Shown one piece after another: positions 43,271 through 51,878 of a stretch of 64,000 bases of DNA. A program made the translations under genes and the position numbers. The notes under the pieces were generated by a model. It was not told the DNA's origin, made no database searches, and worked only from the letters and a program-made list of their open reading frames with translations. The stretch lies in NCBI GenBank assembly GCA_945873955.1, contig CAMCFA010000003.1, positions 22,167-86,166 on the forward strand. The letters run 5' to 3'. This stretch comes from an uncultured Clostridia bacterium. Its GTDB lineage: Bacteria > Bacillota > Clostridia > Oscillospirales > Ruminococcaceae. Within the stretch, counting starts at the first letter, position 1; each line of letters opens with the position of its first letter.

Positions 43271-45088
43271 GTGAATTTTCGTGATTTCAGCGCCGGGGAT
43301 TGCTTCGACGCATACAAATGGCTGGGAGCGCATTACGACGGCAGCGGGACTATGTTCAGAGTGTACGCCCCCAACGCCGAGGGCATAGCGGTTATCGGTG
43401 ACTTCAACGACTGGCAGGACTGGTACATGAACCGCGCCGGGGACGGGAAGTTCTGGGAGCTGTACATAGACAAGGCAAAGCCCGGTCAGATGTACAAATA
43501 CAAGGTGTTCCACGGCGGCAAAAGCGTGGAGCACTGCGACCCGGTGGGGTTCGGCATGGAGCTTCGCCCTAAGTTCGCCTCGGTGATAAGGGATATGTCG
43601 TTCGAGTTCCACGACTTTGAATGGCTGAAAAGCCGCCCCACATGGCACGGCGACGCGCTGAACATCTACGAGGTACATCTGGGAAGCTGGCGCAGGAACC
43701 CCAAAGACGAAAACGGCTGGTACAGCTACGAAAAGATAGCGCCAATGCTGGTGAAATACTGCACAGAGCACGGCTACAACGCAATAGAGCTTATGCCGCT
43801 GAACGAATACCCCTGCGACGAAAGCTGGGGGTATCAGGGCACGGGATTCTACGCGCCGACCTCACGTTACGGAACGGCGGAGGGGCTCAAAAAGCTGGTG
43901 GATATCTGCCACAAGAACAATATCGCGGTGATCATGGACTTTATCCCGGTACATTTTGCGGTGGACGGCTACGCGCTGGCGCAGTTCGACGGCACTCCCA
44001 CCTACGAGTCGCAGTTCAAGGACATTGCGTACAGCGAGTGGGGAAGCTGCAATTTCGACCTCACGAAAGGCCCGGTGTGCAGCTTTCTGAAATCCGCCGC
44101 GAACTACTGGCTGACGGAATACCATTTCGACGGGCTTAGAATGGACGCGATAAGCCGCGTTATCTACTACATGGGCAACCCGGCAAGAGGGGACAACGTG
44201 TGCGGCATACGCTTCCTCAAAACGCTGAATCAAGGGCTGAAATGGCTGCACCCGTCGGCGATACTCTGCGCCGAGGACTCCACCGACTACCCGCTGGTGA
44301 CAAAGCCGGTAGAACAGGGCGGGCTTGGCTTCGACTACAAGTGGGACATGGGCTGGATGAACGACACGCTGGATTACTTCCGCACGCCCCCGGACGAACG
44401 TGTGAACCACTACCACAAGCTGACCTTCTCCATGCTGTATTTTTACAGCGAGAAGTACATTCTGGCGCTCTCCCACGACGAGAACGTACACGGCAAGGCG
44501 ACGATAATCCAGAAGATGTACGGCGATTACGACGACAAATTCCCGCAGGCGCGGGCGCTGTATATGTACATGTACGCCCACCCCGGCAAGAAGCTGAACT
44601 TCATGGGCTGCGAGCTGGCGCAGTTTAGGGAGTGGGACGAAAAGCGCGAGCAGGACTGGGACATTCTGAAATACCCGCTGCACGACGGATTCAACCACTT
44701 CATGAAGAAGCTGTGCAAGCTGTACCTCAGCACCCCGGCGCTCTCCCGCTGGGACGACTCCTACGAGGGCTTCCGCTGGCTGGACTGCGACAGCGCGCTG
44801 AAACGCTGCTACACGATACATCGGAGCTGCCCCGGTGAAGCCCCGATAGTGTGCGTGATGAACTTCTCCGACCGCTTGCAGGAGGACTACGTCCTCAACA
44901 TCGGCGCAGGAAAGCGGCTGCGGCTTCTGCTGGACTCCACCGAGGACAGGTACGGCGGCTGCGCTCCGCATTACCCCGGCTCAATGACTGCGGACAAATA
45001 CGGCTGCGTGAAGCTCAGCGTGCCGAGGTATTCCGCGGCATACTACGAACTAACTGACTCCCCCGCGAAAAAGAAATCAGATAAGTAA
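43271..45088 (+). CDS. glgB: 1,4-alpha-glucan branching enzyme
   Basis: Introduces alpha-1,6 branches into glycogen. The 605-aa GH13 protein has an N-terminal CBM48-like domain (FRVYAPNAEGIAVIGDFNDW) and the catalytic barrel. D292 in GLRMDAISRV is the expected nucleophile, E335 in LCAEDST the acid, and HD at 402-403 in LSHDENVHGK completes the site. A C-terminal all-beta domain follows. The GTG start has GGAGG at seven bases. Other glg genes are not adjacent. The gene ends at a GACCCCG/CGGGGTC hairpin. Confidence 0.94.
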   Translation: MNFRDFSAGDCFDAYKWLGAHYDGSGTMFRVYAPNAEGIAVIGDFNDWQDWYMNRAGDGKFWELYIDKAKPGQMYKYKVFHGGKSVEHCDPVGFGMELRPKFASVIRDMSFEFHDFEWLKSRPTWHGDALNIYEVHLGSWRRNPKDENGWYSYEKIAPMLVKYCTEHGYNAIELMPLNEYPCDESWGYQGTGFYAPTSRYGTAEGLKKLVDICHKNNIAVIMDFIPVHFAVDGYALAQFDGTPTYESQFKDIAYSEWGSCNFDLTKGPVCSFLKSAANYWLTEYHFDGLRMDAISRVIYYMGNPARGDNVCGIRFLKTLNQGLKWLHPSAILCAEDSTDYPLVTKPVEQGGLGFDYKWDMGWMNDTLDYFRTPPDERVNHYHKLTFSMLYFYSEKYILALSHDENVHGKATIIQKMYGDYDDKFPQARALYMYMYAHPGKKLNFMGCELAQFREWDEKREQDWDILKYPLHDGFNHFMKKLCKLYLSTPALSRWDDSYEGFRWLDCDSALKRCYTIHRSCPGEAPIVCVMNFSDRLQEDYVLNIGAGKRLRLLLDSTEDRYGGCAPHYPGSMTADKYGCVKLSVPRYSAAYYELTDSPAKKKSDK

Positions 45089-45097
45089 TAGCACTTT

Positions 45098-45127
45098 GAC
45101 CCCGCTGACGCTCCGACGGGGTCTTGT
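45098..45127 (+). terminator. Terminator of glgB
   Basis: GACCCCG pairs with CGGGGTC, then TTGT. Confidence 0.7.
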
Positions 45128-45176
45128 CGACATTCAGCGGCTCATGAAAAATCGCGAAAATATTTTAAAAAAGTGC

Positions 45177-45205
45177 TTGACAAAACGGGAAAGCTGTGGT
45201 ATAAT
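45177..45205 (+). promoter_or_regulatory. Promoter of tRNA-Ser
   Basis: TTGACA-17 bp-TATAAT, perfect consensus, about 46 bp upstream of the tRNA. Confidence 0.9.
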
Positions 45206-45251
45206 AAATAAGTCGTTGAGGGGCAACGGAAAAACCTCAATACTTAGAAAT

Positions 45252-45342
45252 GGACAGGTGGCTGAGCTGGTCTAAGGCGCACGATTGGAAATCGTGTAAC
45301 GATTAAACCCGTTCGAGGGTTCGAATCCCTCCCTGTCCGCCA
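45252..45342 (+). tRNA. tRNA-Ser (anticodon GGA)
   Basis: A 91-nt class II tRNA with a long variable arm and encoded CCA. The acceptor GGACAGG pairs with CCTGTCC, and the anticodon stem-loop CGATTGGAAATCG gives GGA. Confidence 0.97.
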
Positions 45343-45395
45343 TATTTTCGGCAGTTCATAAGTGGACTGCCGTTTTTGTTACAGGAGATACACCT

Positions 45396-45629
45396 ATGAG
45401 CGGACATATCTTTGAATACAGCGAGGTGCTGAAATTAAAAGCGGCGTGCGCGGAGCATTACCCCGACCATGTGCATTTCCACGACGGCTTCGGCGGTCAG
45501 TACTTCTCACTTGACGTGCCAAACGACGGGCTGCGGGAGTTTATCTGCGACTATTTCGCCGGGCGTGGGTTTTCGGCGGAATTCACCCCGGACGGGTTGA
45601 TCTTCACGGTCTCAAAATCCCGCGAATGA
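45396..45629 (+). CDS. Small 77-aa protein, unknown
   Basis: A compact soluble protein beginning MSGHIFEYSEVLKLKAACAE and containing HFHDGFGGQYFSLDVP. It faintly resembles small Clostridial proteins of the RDAC type, in which a conserved R-D-A-C occupies the H-D-G-F position, but I would not assign it to that family without a search. ACAGGAGATACACCT precedes the ATG. It is probably read through from the tRNA-Ser promoter and ends at its own terminator. Confidence 0.7.
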   Translation: MSGHIFEYSEVLKLKAACAEHYPDHVHFHDGFGGQYFSLDVPNDGLREFICDYFAGRGFSAEFTPDGLIFTVSKSRE

Positions 45630-45649
45630 GCCTTTACTGCATATAGATT

Positions 45650-45692
45650 CAGCCGCGCTGTTTTGGTTAAGCGCGGCTGTTGTTGTATTTAT
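45650..45692 (+). terminator. Terminator after the 77-aa gene
   Basis: CAGCCGCGCT pairs with AGCGCGGCTG, followed by TTGTTGTATTTATTTTT. Confidence 0.85.
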
Positions 45693-45746
45693 TTTTGCAC
45701 ATTCAAGCGCAATTGCAATGTAACGCGGGAGAAAGACTGTAAAAAA

Positions 45747-45782
45747 AGTGCCTCAACGCGCGAAAATGCGTATCGAGGCACT
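45747..45782 (-). terminator. Orphan copy of the tRNA terminator module
   Basis: Nearly identical to the terminators of tRNA-Thr (23252-23291) and tRNA-Leu (46229-46263). On the minus strand AGTGCCTCGA/TTGAGGCACT is followed by TTTTTTT. No tRNA lies upstream. The surrounding module 45721-45786 matches 46201-46266 at an exact offset of 480 bp. Confidence 0.8.
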
Positions 45783-45787
45783 CGACC

Positions 45788-46174
45788 TGTCTATGCTATA
45801 CGAAATAGATTTTTGAAAAAGATCCACCAAACCGCTGTAATGGCGCACGAGATTTTTCGGTTTTTGCGGTCAGCTTCATGCGTCAACAAAAATTTAGTTT
45901 ACACAGCAAAACAGCCGTCCCACTCCGGGACGGCTGAGAAAAATCGGATGTTTTGCCGCGGTTGTTCCCGCGGCAAAACTTGTCTATGCTATACGAAATA
46001 GATTTTTGAAAAAGAGCCACCAAACCGCTGTAATGGCGCACGAGATTTTTCGGTTTTTGCGGTCAGCTTCATGCGTCAACAAAAATTTAGTTTACACAGC
46101 AAAACAGCCGTCCCACTCCGGGACGGCTGAGAAAAATCGGATGTTTTGCCGCGCTTGTTCGCGCGGCAAAACGT
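45788..46174. repeat. Two tandem 193/194-bp units with covarying hairpins
   Basis: Unit 1 (45788-45980) and unit 2 (45981-46174) are nearly identical; a third truncated start of the unit is at 46175-46194. Each contains an AGCCGTCCC/GGGACGGCT hairpin and ends in a GTTTTGCC-stem hairpin. In unit 1 the stem is GCCGCGG/CCGCGGC and in unit 2 GCCGCGC/GCGCGGC, a paired compensatory change. No convincing coding region covers both units. Together with the flanking modules, this explains the gene-free stretch from 45693 to 46267. Confidence 0.85.
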
Positions 46175-46228
46175 TGTCTATGGTATACGAAATAGATATT
46201 TAACGCGGGAGAAAACCCGCAAAAGAAA

Positions 46229-46263
46229 AGTGCCTCAACGCGCGAAATGCGTGTCGAGGCACT
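46229..46263 (-). terminator. Terminator of tRNA-Leu
   Basis: Minus strand AGTGCCTCGAC/GTTGAGGCACT followed by TTTTCTTTT, immediately after the tRNA. Confidence 0.9.
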
Positions 46264-46267
46264 CGAC

Positions 46268-46354
46268 TGGTGCCGGTGGCGGGGGTCGAACCCGCACGGT
46301 ATCGCTACCAAAGGATTTTGAGTCCTCCTCGTCTGCCAATTCCAACACACCGGC
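46268..46354 (-). tRNA. tRNA-Leu (anticodon CAA)
   Basis: An 87-nt class II tRNA with encoded CCA. The acceptor GCCGGTG pairs with CACCGGC, the anticodon loop CTCAAAA gives CAA, and a long variable arm is present. Promoter at 46405-46433. Confidence 0.97.
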
Positions 46355-46404
46355 GAATATGACTTCCACCTGCGCGGAAGCCGTTTATCCAAAAGGACTA
46401 TTTT

Positions 46405-46433
46405 ATTTTACCACAGATCCCGCGATTTGTCAA
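46405..46433 (-). promoter_or_regulatory. Promoter of tRNA-Leu
   Basis: Minus strand TTGACA-17 bp-TAAAAT. Confidence 0.8.
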
Positions 46434-46448
46434 CCCGAAATTTCCTGT

Positions 46449-46793
46449 CTATGCGGAAATAATATTGCAGCTAAGGATCGCGGCGAGCGCCATGTTGAAG
46501 GTATTCGCCACCACAATGTAGGAAACCCTCGTCTTTTTGTTCTTGAAGCCGTTGGAAACCAGCCCCAGCCACACGCAGGAGATCCCCACGGCGGCGATCA
46601 GCACGATCACCCCGGCGATATTGCTTATCTCAATGCCGAAGATCCCCTGTACTATCGCGAACATCACGCAGTAAGCCAGCGGGACAAGCATAAGCGGAAG
46701 CGTAGCCCACACCCATTGTATGCGGTGCTTGCGCCAGAAAATGATCGTCATGATCAGGATTATACCGGCGATCGCAGCACATTCGATTACCAT
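46449..46793 (-). CDS. Small integral membrane protein, unknown
   Basis: A 114-aa protein with four hydrophobic helices (about 3-20, 27-48, 57-80, 90-110) and no recognisable motif. It follows the gene for an 80-residue-class single-helix protein by 21 bp on the same strand, and both would be read from the promoter at 47073-47101. GGGAGTGTTTTC precedes the ATG. I do not recognise the family. Confidence 0.65.
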   Translation of the reverse strand: MVIECAAIAGIILIMTIIFWRKHRIQWVWATLPLMLVPLAYCVMFAIVQGIFGIEISNIAGVIVLIAAVGISCVWLGLVSNGFKNKKTRVSYIVVANTFNMALAAILSCNIISA

Positions 46794-46814
46794 GAAAACA
46801 CTCCCTTTCTGCCG

Positions 46815-47042
46815 TTATCCCTCCGCTGAGGAACCAGCGGAAACAGTGACCTCCCCCGTACCGGACGGCTCAGCGGTCTGAACCGATGAAACGCTTCTGT
46901 CCTGCGCTGTGGGTACAGTCCAGCCAAGATCCTTAGACGACCATGTGAGCGCGAACACAAGCCCGCAGATCACCAGAATTATCACGATCATTATTATATT
47001 CAGTACGACAATGTACTTTGGCATTTTCGGTCGGTCGGACAT
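46815..47042 (-). CDS. Small single-helix membrane protein, unknown
   Basis: A 75-aa protein with a short basic N-terminus (MSDRPKMPK), one membrane helix (about 10-32) and a Ser/Thr/Gly-rich extracytoplasmic tail. ATG 47042 has TGGAGGAG six bases upstream. First of a two-gene unit with the four-helix membrane protein. No family recognised. Confidence 0.65.
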   Translation of the reverse strand: MSDRPKMPKYIVVLNIIMIVIILVICGLVFALTWSSKDLGWTVPTAQDRSVSSVQTAEPSGTGEVTVSAGSSAEG

Positions 47043-47072
47043 ATAATACTCCTCCAAAAATAATATGCTTTA

Positions 47073-47101
47073 ATTATATCCTATTCCTCGGAAAATTGCA
47101 A
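47073..47101 (-). promoter_or_regulatory. Promoter of the two small membrane genes
   Basis: Minus strand TTGCAA-17 bp-TATAAT. Confidence 0.7.
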
Positions 47102-47124
47102 GCGATTTTCGGATTTTTCACCAA

Positions 47125-47754
47125 TTATTCAAACTCACGCTCACCGGAGTAGATATTCGTCCGCACTATACGCAGCCGCTTTACCTGCTCGCCGTACTCC
47201 GCCGTGTACGCTTCAAACAGCAGCGCGGGGTTGATGTTGAAGCTGTTCCCCGCCGGCAGCGTCAGCATGAGCTGATTTCCGGCGATCTCAACGTCGGTCA
47301 TAAGCGGCTTCAAGTCCACCGTGGAAACACCCTTTTTGGTGCGCTTCTCAACGTTTATCTGCTCCTTTTCGCAGAGCCTGCGCAGCTTATCCGGATCGCA
47401 GGTGAAGTCTATCCGCCAGCGGGCGGCGGTTATGTCGGTGTTCTTGTCCTTCGGGACTGTTACCTCAGTCACCCGGATATCCGGCGGCAGCGCAGCGTTC
47501 AGCCGCTCTTTCACCTCATCAAAGGGGACGTCCTCCGTCAGACGAAAGTCCATTGCCTCGTGCTCCCCCTCCTGCCCCAGCGACAGCGGCAGCATGAACG
47601 TAACATAAGTCCGCGGGTTGAATCCCTCGGTCTGCCAGATAGGGAGCTTCGTGCGCTTCATGGCGCGGATAACGGTGCTGCTCAGGTCAAGGTGAGAAAT
47701 GTACTTCGCCCTGCCTGTCTTTGAAAAAAAAGCCCTTGTATTAACGGATGGCAC
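47125..47754 (-). CDS. DUF2344 / TIGR03936-type protein
   Basis: About 209 aa. The opening FFSKTGRAKYISHLDLSSTVIRAMKRTKLPI and GFNPRTYVTFMLPLSLG are hallmarks of this family, which almost always accompanies a TIGR03960-type radical SAM protein, often near ribosome or RNase G genes. Its biochemical role is not established as far as I know. The start is uncertain: GTG 47754 is 11 bases after GGAGG, and an ATG lies at 47763. Either overlaps the end of the radical SAM gene, so the two are translationally coupled. Confidence 0.88.
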   Translation of the reverse strand: MPSVNTRAFFSKTGRAKYISHLDLSSTVIRAMKRTKLPIWQTEGFNPRTYVTFMLPLSLGQEGEHEAMDFRLTEDVPFDEVKERLNAALPPDIRVTEVTVPKDKNTDITAARWRIDFTCDPDKLRRLCEKEQINVEKRTKKGVSTVDLKPLMTDVEIAGNQLMLTLPAGNSFNINPALLFEAYTAEYGEQVKRLRIVRTNIYSGEREFE

Positions 47755-49603
47755 GGCACACATCACCTCCTACGCATTTAGATACTCCGCAGCCGGAGCA
47801 TTTCTCGCGGCAGTTGGGGGTAGTCACGCCCGCATGAGCGCGCTTGTTTTCTTCAATAAGGAACTCGCGGCTCACCAGCATGTCGATGTGATCCCACGGC
47901 GGTATCTCGTCGTAGCTGCGGCGGCGGTTCGCGTAGAACGCCATGTCCAGCCCGCAGTCAGCGAAAGCCTCTTTCCACAGGTCGAACCGGAAATACTCGT
48001 CCCAGCCGTCCAGCTTGCAGCCCTTTTTCCATGCTGTGTAGATCGCCTTTCCTACCCGGCGGTCGCCACGGGCAAGCACCGCCTCAATGAGCGACAACTC
48101 ATAGCTAGGATAGCTTATGGTTATCTTGCGGTCGGTGTTGATCGTTTTGAGATACCTCTGCCGCTCGCGGACAGAATCCTCGTCAAGCTGCGGCTCGAAC
48201 TCAAACGGCGTGAACGGCTTCGGAATGAACGTAGACAGCGACACGGACACGCCGGGTCTGCCCTTTGCGTGACCGGGGGTCGCATAGAACTGCTCTATGA
48301 CCGCTTTCGCAAGGTCGTACACGCCCTTGATGTCCTCCAGCGTTTCGGTGGGAAGTCCCATCATGAAGTACAGCTTGATGTTAGTGTAGCCGCCCTCGAA
48401 CGCAATCTTCACGCTGTCCATGACGTTCTGCTCGGTGACGTTCTTGTTGATGACGTCCCGGATTCGCTGGGTGCCGCCCTCCGGAGCGAAGGTCAGCCCG
48501 GATTTGCGCACGTCGGTTATCTTTTTCAGCACCTCGTCGCTGAATCTGTCCACTCTGAGGGACGGCAGCGACAGGTTTATCTTCTCGGCGGTGGTGAAGT
48601 CGGTGAGCTGGGTCAGCAGCCCCTCAATGTCCTTGTAATCCCCGGTGGAAAGCGACGACAGCGACACCTCGTCGTAGCCGGTGTTATCGCACAGACAGCG
48701 GGTCTGGTCAAGGATAGTGTCAATCTGCTTCTCCCGGTAGGGACGATAGATGAACCCCGCCTGACAGAATCGGCAGCCGCGGATACAGCCGCGAAGAACC
48801 TCCACCACGGCGCGGTCGTGGACTATCCCGGTGAGCGGAACGACGAAATTATCCGGCGTATACGCCTTGTCGAAGTCCTTTATAATGCGCTTTCTGACCT
48901 TCGCCGGAGCGCCGTCCTTCGGGGTGATGGACTTCACCGTGCCGTCCTCGTTGTAGGCGATATCGTACAGCGACGGGACGTATATCCCCTCTATCTGCGC
49001 CGCCCTGCGCAGGAACTCCTGCCGGGTCGCGCCCTCACGCTTGCACTCCTCCATGACGCGCATGAACTCAAGGTTCATCTCCTCGCCCTCGCCGATAGCG
49101 AAGAAGTCGAAGAAATCCGCCAGCGGTTCGGGGTTGCAGGCGCAGGGACCTCCCGCCATTACGATAGGCGTAAGCCCCGTCCTGTCCTTTGCCAGCACCG
49201 GAACTCCCGCCAAATCCAGCATTTCCAGAATGTTGGTGAAGCTCATCTCGTATTGCAGCGTGAAGCCTATGAAATCAAAGTCCTTTATCGGGTCAAGGCT
49301 CTCCAGCGCGTACAGCGGGATATTCCGCTGCCTCATCTGCTCCTCCATATCCGGAAGCGGCATGAACACGCGCTCGCACCAGTAGTTCGGCACGGCGTTT
49401 TTCAGCCCGTAAAGTATCTTCATGCCAAGATGTGACATTCCTATCTCGTAGGTGTCCGGGAAGCAGAACGCAAAGCGGATATCCACCTCCGACTTGTCCT
49501 TTACTACCGAACCCGGCTCACCGCCGATATATCTTGAGGGCTTCTGCACGTCCAGCAGGAACTCGTCAAGCCGCTCCATCATTGAGTTGTTTTTTTCTGA
49601 CAT
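47741..49603 (-). CDS. Radical SAM protein with B12-binding-like N-terminus (TIGR03960 type)
   Basis: A 620-aa protein. The N-terminal third resembles a cobalamin-binding-like domain (VDIRFAFCFPDTYEIGMSHLG). The radical SAM core holds the cluster motif RGCIRGCRFCQAG near residue 275, and a C-terminal region ends with a Cys-rich segment (CREKCSGCGVSKCVGGDVC). Partner of the DUF2344 gene, which overlaps its end. It starts 13 bp after a peptide-binding lipoprotein gene. Substrate unknown; RNA or protein modification has been suggested for the family. Confidence 0.92.
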   Translation of the reverse strand: MSEKNNSMMERLDEFLLDVQKPSRYIGGEPGSVVKDKSEVDIRFAFCFPDTYEIGMSHLGMKILYGLKNAVPNYWCERVFMPLPDMEEQMRQRNIPLYALESLDPIKDFDFIGFTLQYEMSFTNILEMLDLAGVPVLAKDRTGLTPIVMAGGPCACNPEPLADFFDFFAIGEGEEMNLEFMRVMEECKREGATRQEFLRRAAQIEGIYVPSLYDIAYNEDGTVKSITPKDGAPAKVRKRIIKDFDKAYTPDNFVVPLTGIVHDRAVVEVLRGCIRGCRFCQAGFIYRPYREKQIDTILDQTRCLCDNTGYDEVSLSSLSTGDYKDIEGLLTQLTDFTTAEKINLSLPSLRVDRFSDEVLKKITDVRKSGLTFAPEGGTQRIRDVINKNVTEQNVMDSVKIAFEGGYTNIKLYFMMGLPTETLEDIKGVYDLAKAVIEQFYATPGHAKGRPGVSVSLSTFIPKPFTPFEFEPQLDEDSVRERQRYLKTINTDRKITISYPSYELSLIEAVLARGDRRVGKAIYTAWKKGCKLDGWDEYFRFDLWKEAFADCGLDMAFYANRRRSYDEIPPWDHIDMLVSREFLIEENKRAHAGVTTPNCREKCSGCGVSKCVGGDVCRAIR

Positions 49604-49616
49604 CAGTTATCTCCTG

Positions 49617-51242
49617 TTAATACGCTTTTCCCTGCGTAAAATCTATGGTCTTGTTGAACGGATTGTAATAAATATCCGCGAAATCCTTGTTGATATAGAA
49701 GTATTCGTTCTTGTAATACAGCGGGATCACCGCCGCGTCATTAAGAACTATCTGCTCCGCACGGGCGTAAAGCTCCGCGCTGGTCGCAAGGTCCTCGGCA
49801 CGCTCTGCGCGGCTCATCAGCATGTTCACCTCGCTGCTGACATAGCCGGAATAGTTCCCGCTGCCGGAAGCAAAGCCTTGCAGATACGCCGACGGGCTGT
49901 TGACGTTCCCGGAAAGCTCCCGCACTGCTATCTCGTAATCCCCCGCCGCCAGCCGGGAATTATACTCCTCCTCGCTGAGAGTTTCCACCACGCAGTAAAA
50001 GCCAAATTCCCTCTGCCACTCCTGCATGATGAGGGATATCATTGCGGACGCCGCCTTGTCCTCCCGCATGATTATCCTCGCGCCGGAAAACAGCGTGCTG
50101 TCCAGCTCCGGCTGGGCGTTTTTGTAATGCTCCTGCGCCGCGGAAACGCTGTACTCTGCGGTCATTTTCTCCCCGGCGAATTCGCGGTAGCTCTTGTCCA
50201 GCAGCGTTACCTCACCGGGAACTATCGCATACGCCGGGGCGCAGCCCTCCGCCGCCTGCGCGAAACGCTCCCTGTCCGCAAGGCAGGCAAGCGCCCGCCG
50301 GAACTCCACGCTTCTGAACAGCCCGAATTTGGTGTTGAACAGCAGCCCGACGGTTATCGCGTCGTACTCCTGCACAGTATAGTCGCCCTTGATAAGCTCC
50401 CGCTGGCTTTCGTTCACCGCAATGCAGCTTATCGTGCCGGAGAGGAAATCGTCAACGAAGTCCTCGTCCCCCTCAATGAAGAAATTCAGCCCGGAGGGGT
50501 ACACCTTGTTCACCTCGTTGTTCTTGGCGTTCCGCCGAAGAATAAGGTGGTTGTTGTCGGTAATGGTGTAGGGGTCGTAATCCCACGTTCTGAGGTAAAA
50601 CGCCCCGTTGGAGGGGGTGGTGTCCCCGGAAAGCCCGTACCTCCCCTGCGACGCTATGAAGTACTCCTCGTTGCAGGGCATTGCGGGCGCCTCGGTCAGC
50701 AGAACCGGGAACTGCGGGTTGGGGTAGTCCAGCGTGATAGTCAGCTCATATTCGCCAACTGCTTCCACACCCAGCTTTGACAGGTCGGTTATTTTGCCCC
50801 TGCTTATCGCCTCTGAATTCTTTATGCAGTAGTACTCCGAAGCCCGGGGCGCTCTGGTCGCCGGGTCGAACAGCCGCTGAAAGCCGTACACGAAGTCCTG
50901 CGCCGTGCAGGGGGCTTCAAAGCCGTTGACGTCCGTCCAGTAATGGTCGCTACTCAGCTTGAACTGATAAGTAAGCCCGTCCTCGGAAACTATGTAGTCC
51001 TCGGCGATCCCTGCGCCAAGACTGCCGTCGGGATTCACCCGCAGCAGCCCGGTGTAAAGGCTACTGATTATCAGCGTGGAAGCCTCGTCGCCGGCGGTCT
51101 GGGGGTCAAGGCTTCCGGGATTGTATGCGATATCGTATTTTATTACACCGTCGCTGCCGTCGTTTTCAAAGCAGCCGGTGGTCAGCAGCGTCATGCAGCA
51201 CAGCGCCGCAGACAGTATTCTCTTTATAAAATGCCGTTTCAC
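49617..51242 (-). CDS. Peptide/solute ABC transporter substrate-binding lipoprotein
   Basis: A 541-aa family 5 (OppA-like) extracellular solute-binding protein. The signal peptide ends at a lipobox LTTGC (Cys24). The fold signature IAYNPGSLDPQTAGDEAST and the mid-protein TYQFKLSSDHYWTDV are typical. The GTG start follows AGGGAAAGGAATCACC. No permease or ATPase genes are adjacent, so it is an orphan binding protein. It precedes the radical SAM pair by 13 bp and may share its transcript from the promoter at 51281-51309. Confidence 0.9.
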   Translation of the reverse strand: MKRHFIKRILSAALCCMTLLTTGCFENDGSDGVIKYDIAYNPGSLDPQTAGDEASTLIISSLYTGLLRVNPDGSLGAGIAEDYIVSEDGLTYQFKLSSDHYWTDVNGFEAPCTAQDFVYGFQRLFDPATRAPRASEYYCIKNSEAISRGKITDLSKLGVEAVGEYELTITLDYPNPQFPVLLTEAPAMPCNEEYFIASQGRYGLSGDTTPSNGAFYLRTWDYDPYTITDNNHLILRRNAKNNEVNKVYPSGLNFFIEGDEDFVDDFLSGTISCIAVNESQRELIKGDYTVQEYDAITVGLLFNTKFGLFRSVEFRRALACLADRERFAQAAEGCAPAYAIVPGEVTLLDKSYREFAGEKMTAEYSVSAAQEHYKNAQPELDSTLFSGARIIMREDKAASAMISLIMQEWQREFGFYCVVETLSEEEYNSRLAAGDYEIAVRELSGNVNSPSAYLQGFASGSGNYSGYVSSEVNMLMSRAERAEDLATSAELYARAEQIVLNDAAVIPLYYKNEYFYINKDFADIYYNPFNKTIDFTQGKAY

Positions 51243-51280
51243 GGTGATTCCTTTCCCTAATTAACGAATGGTTCATATTT

Positions 51281-51309
51281 ATTATATCATCTGGCAGGAA
51301 TGAATTCAA
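51281..51309 (-). promoter_or_regulatory. Promoter of the SBP-radical SAM operon
   Basis: Minus strand TTGAAT-17 bp-TATAAT. Confidence 0.7.
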
Positions 51310-51349
51310 CCGTTTTCGGCAAGAAAAATTATTACAATTTTGTAATAAC

Positions 51350-51853
51350 TCACTCCGGCAGGACTACCGCTCGTCCTGCTTCAAGGCTTGCCGGGACGTC
51401 TATCAGCCGCTGGTTTGAGCTGCCGCGGAATTGCAGCGACAGCGAACGCTTTGAGATATCGAACCGCCCGTCCACCAGAATATCTAGGATACCCAGCAGT
51501 TTCCCGGTGTATTCCTCCGTTTCGGATTTTTTCAGCAGCTCCTCGAACGTCCAGCCGCTGTAACACATAAGGTGCTTTCCCGCCGCCTTGAAACGGCTGC
51601 CCAGCTCGAACAGCGGCTGCGGCTGGCAGAACGGCTCTCCCCCGGAGAAGGTCACGCCGTCGGTCAGCGGGTTCTCCATGCACTGGTCGTACAGCGCGTC
51701 GGTGTCGGTGAGCCTGCCCCCGGCGAAGTCGTGGGTTTCCGGATTGTGGCAGCCCTCGCAGCGGTGCGGGCAGCCCTGCACGAATATCGTGAAACGCAGC
51801 CCCGGGCCGTCAACGATAGATTCCTCAACTGTTCCTGCAATTCTTATTTCCAT
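51350..51853 (-). CDS. nrdG: Anaerobic ribonucleotide reductase activating protein
   Basis: Radical SAM activase that installs the glycyl radical on NrdD. The 167-aa protein carries the cluster motif CPHRCEGC (about 28-35) in FVQGCPHRCEGCHNPETHDF, plus TFSGGEPFCQPQPL and the usual short TIM-like fold. Encoded 81 bp after nrdD on the same strand, with a strong hairpin in between. AGGAGGAATTCCC precedes the ATG. Confidence 0.96.
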   Translation of the reverse strand: MEIRIAGTVEESIVDGPGLRFTIFVQGCPHRCEGCHNPETHDFAGGRLTDTDALYDQCMENPLTDGVTFSGGEPFCQPQPLFELGSRFKAAGKHLMCYSGWTFEELLKKSETEEYTGKLLGILDILVDGRFDISKRSLSLQFRGSSNQRLIDVPASLEAGRAVVLPE

Positions 51854-51878
51854 GGGAATTCCTCCTAATACGCAAAAT

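Noticed and set aside
45663..46203. Two open frames of 112 and 65 codons with identical segments in the tandem units
   Set aside because: They share sequence only because the 193-bp DNA unit is duplicated, have no ribosome-binding sites, and cross hairpins with compensatory changes that make more sense as structure than as code.
47699..49435. 578-codon plus-strand open frame opposite the radical SAM gene
   Set aside because: Shadow of a conserved gene whose cluster motif is intact on the minus strand.
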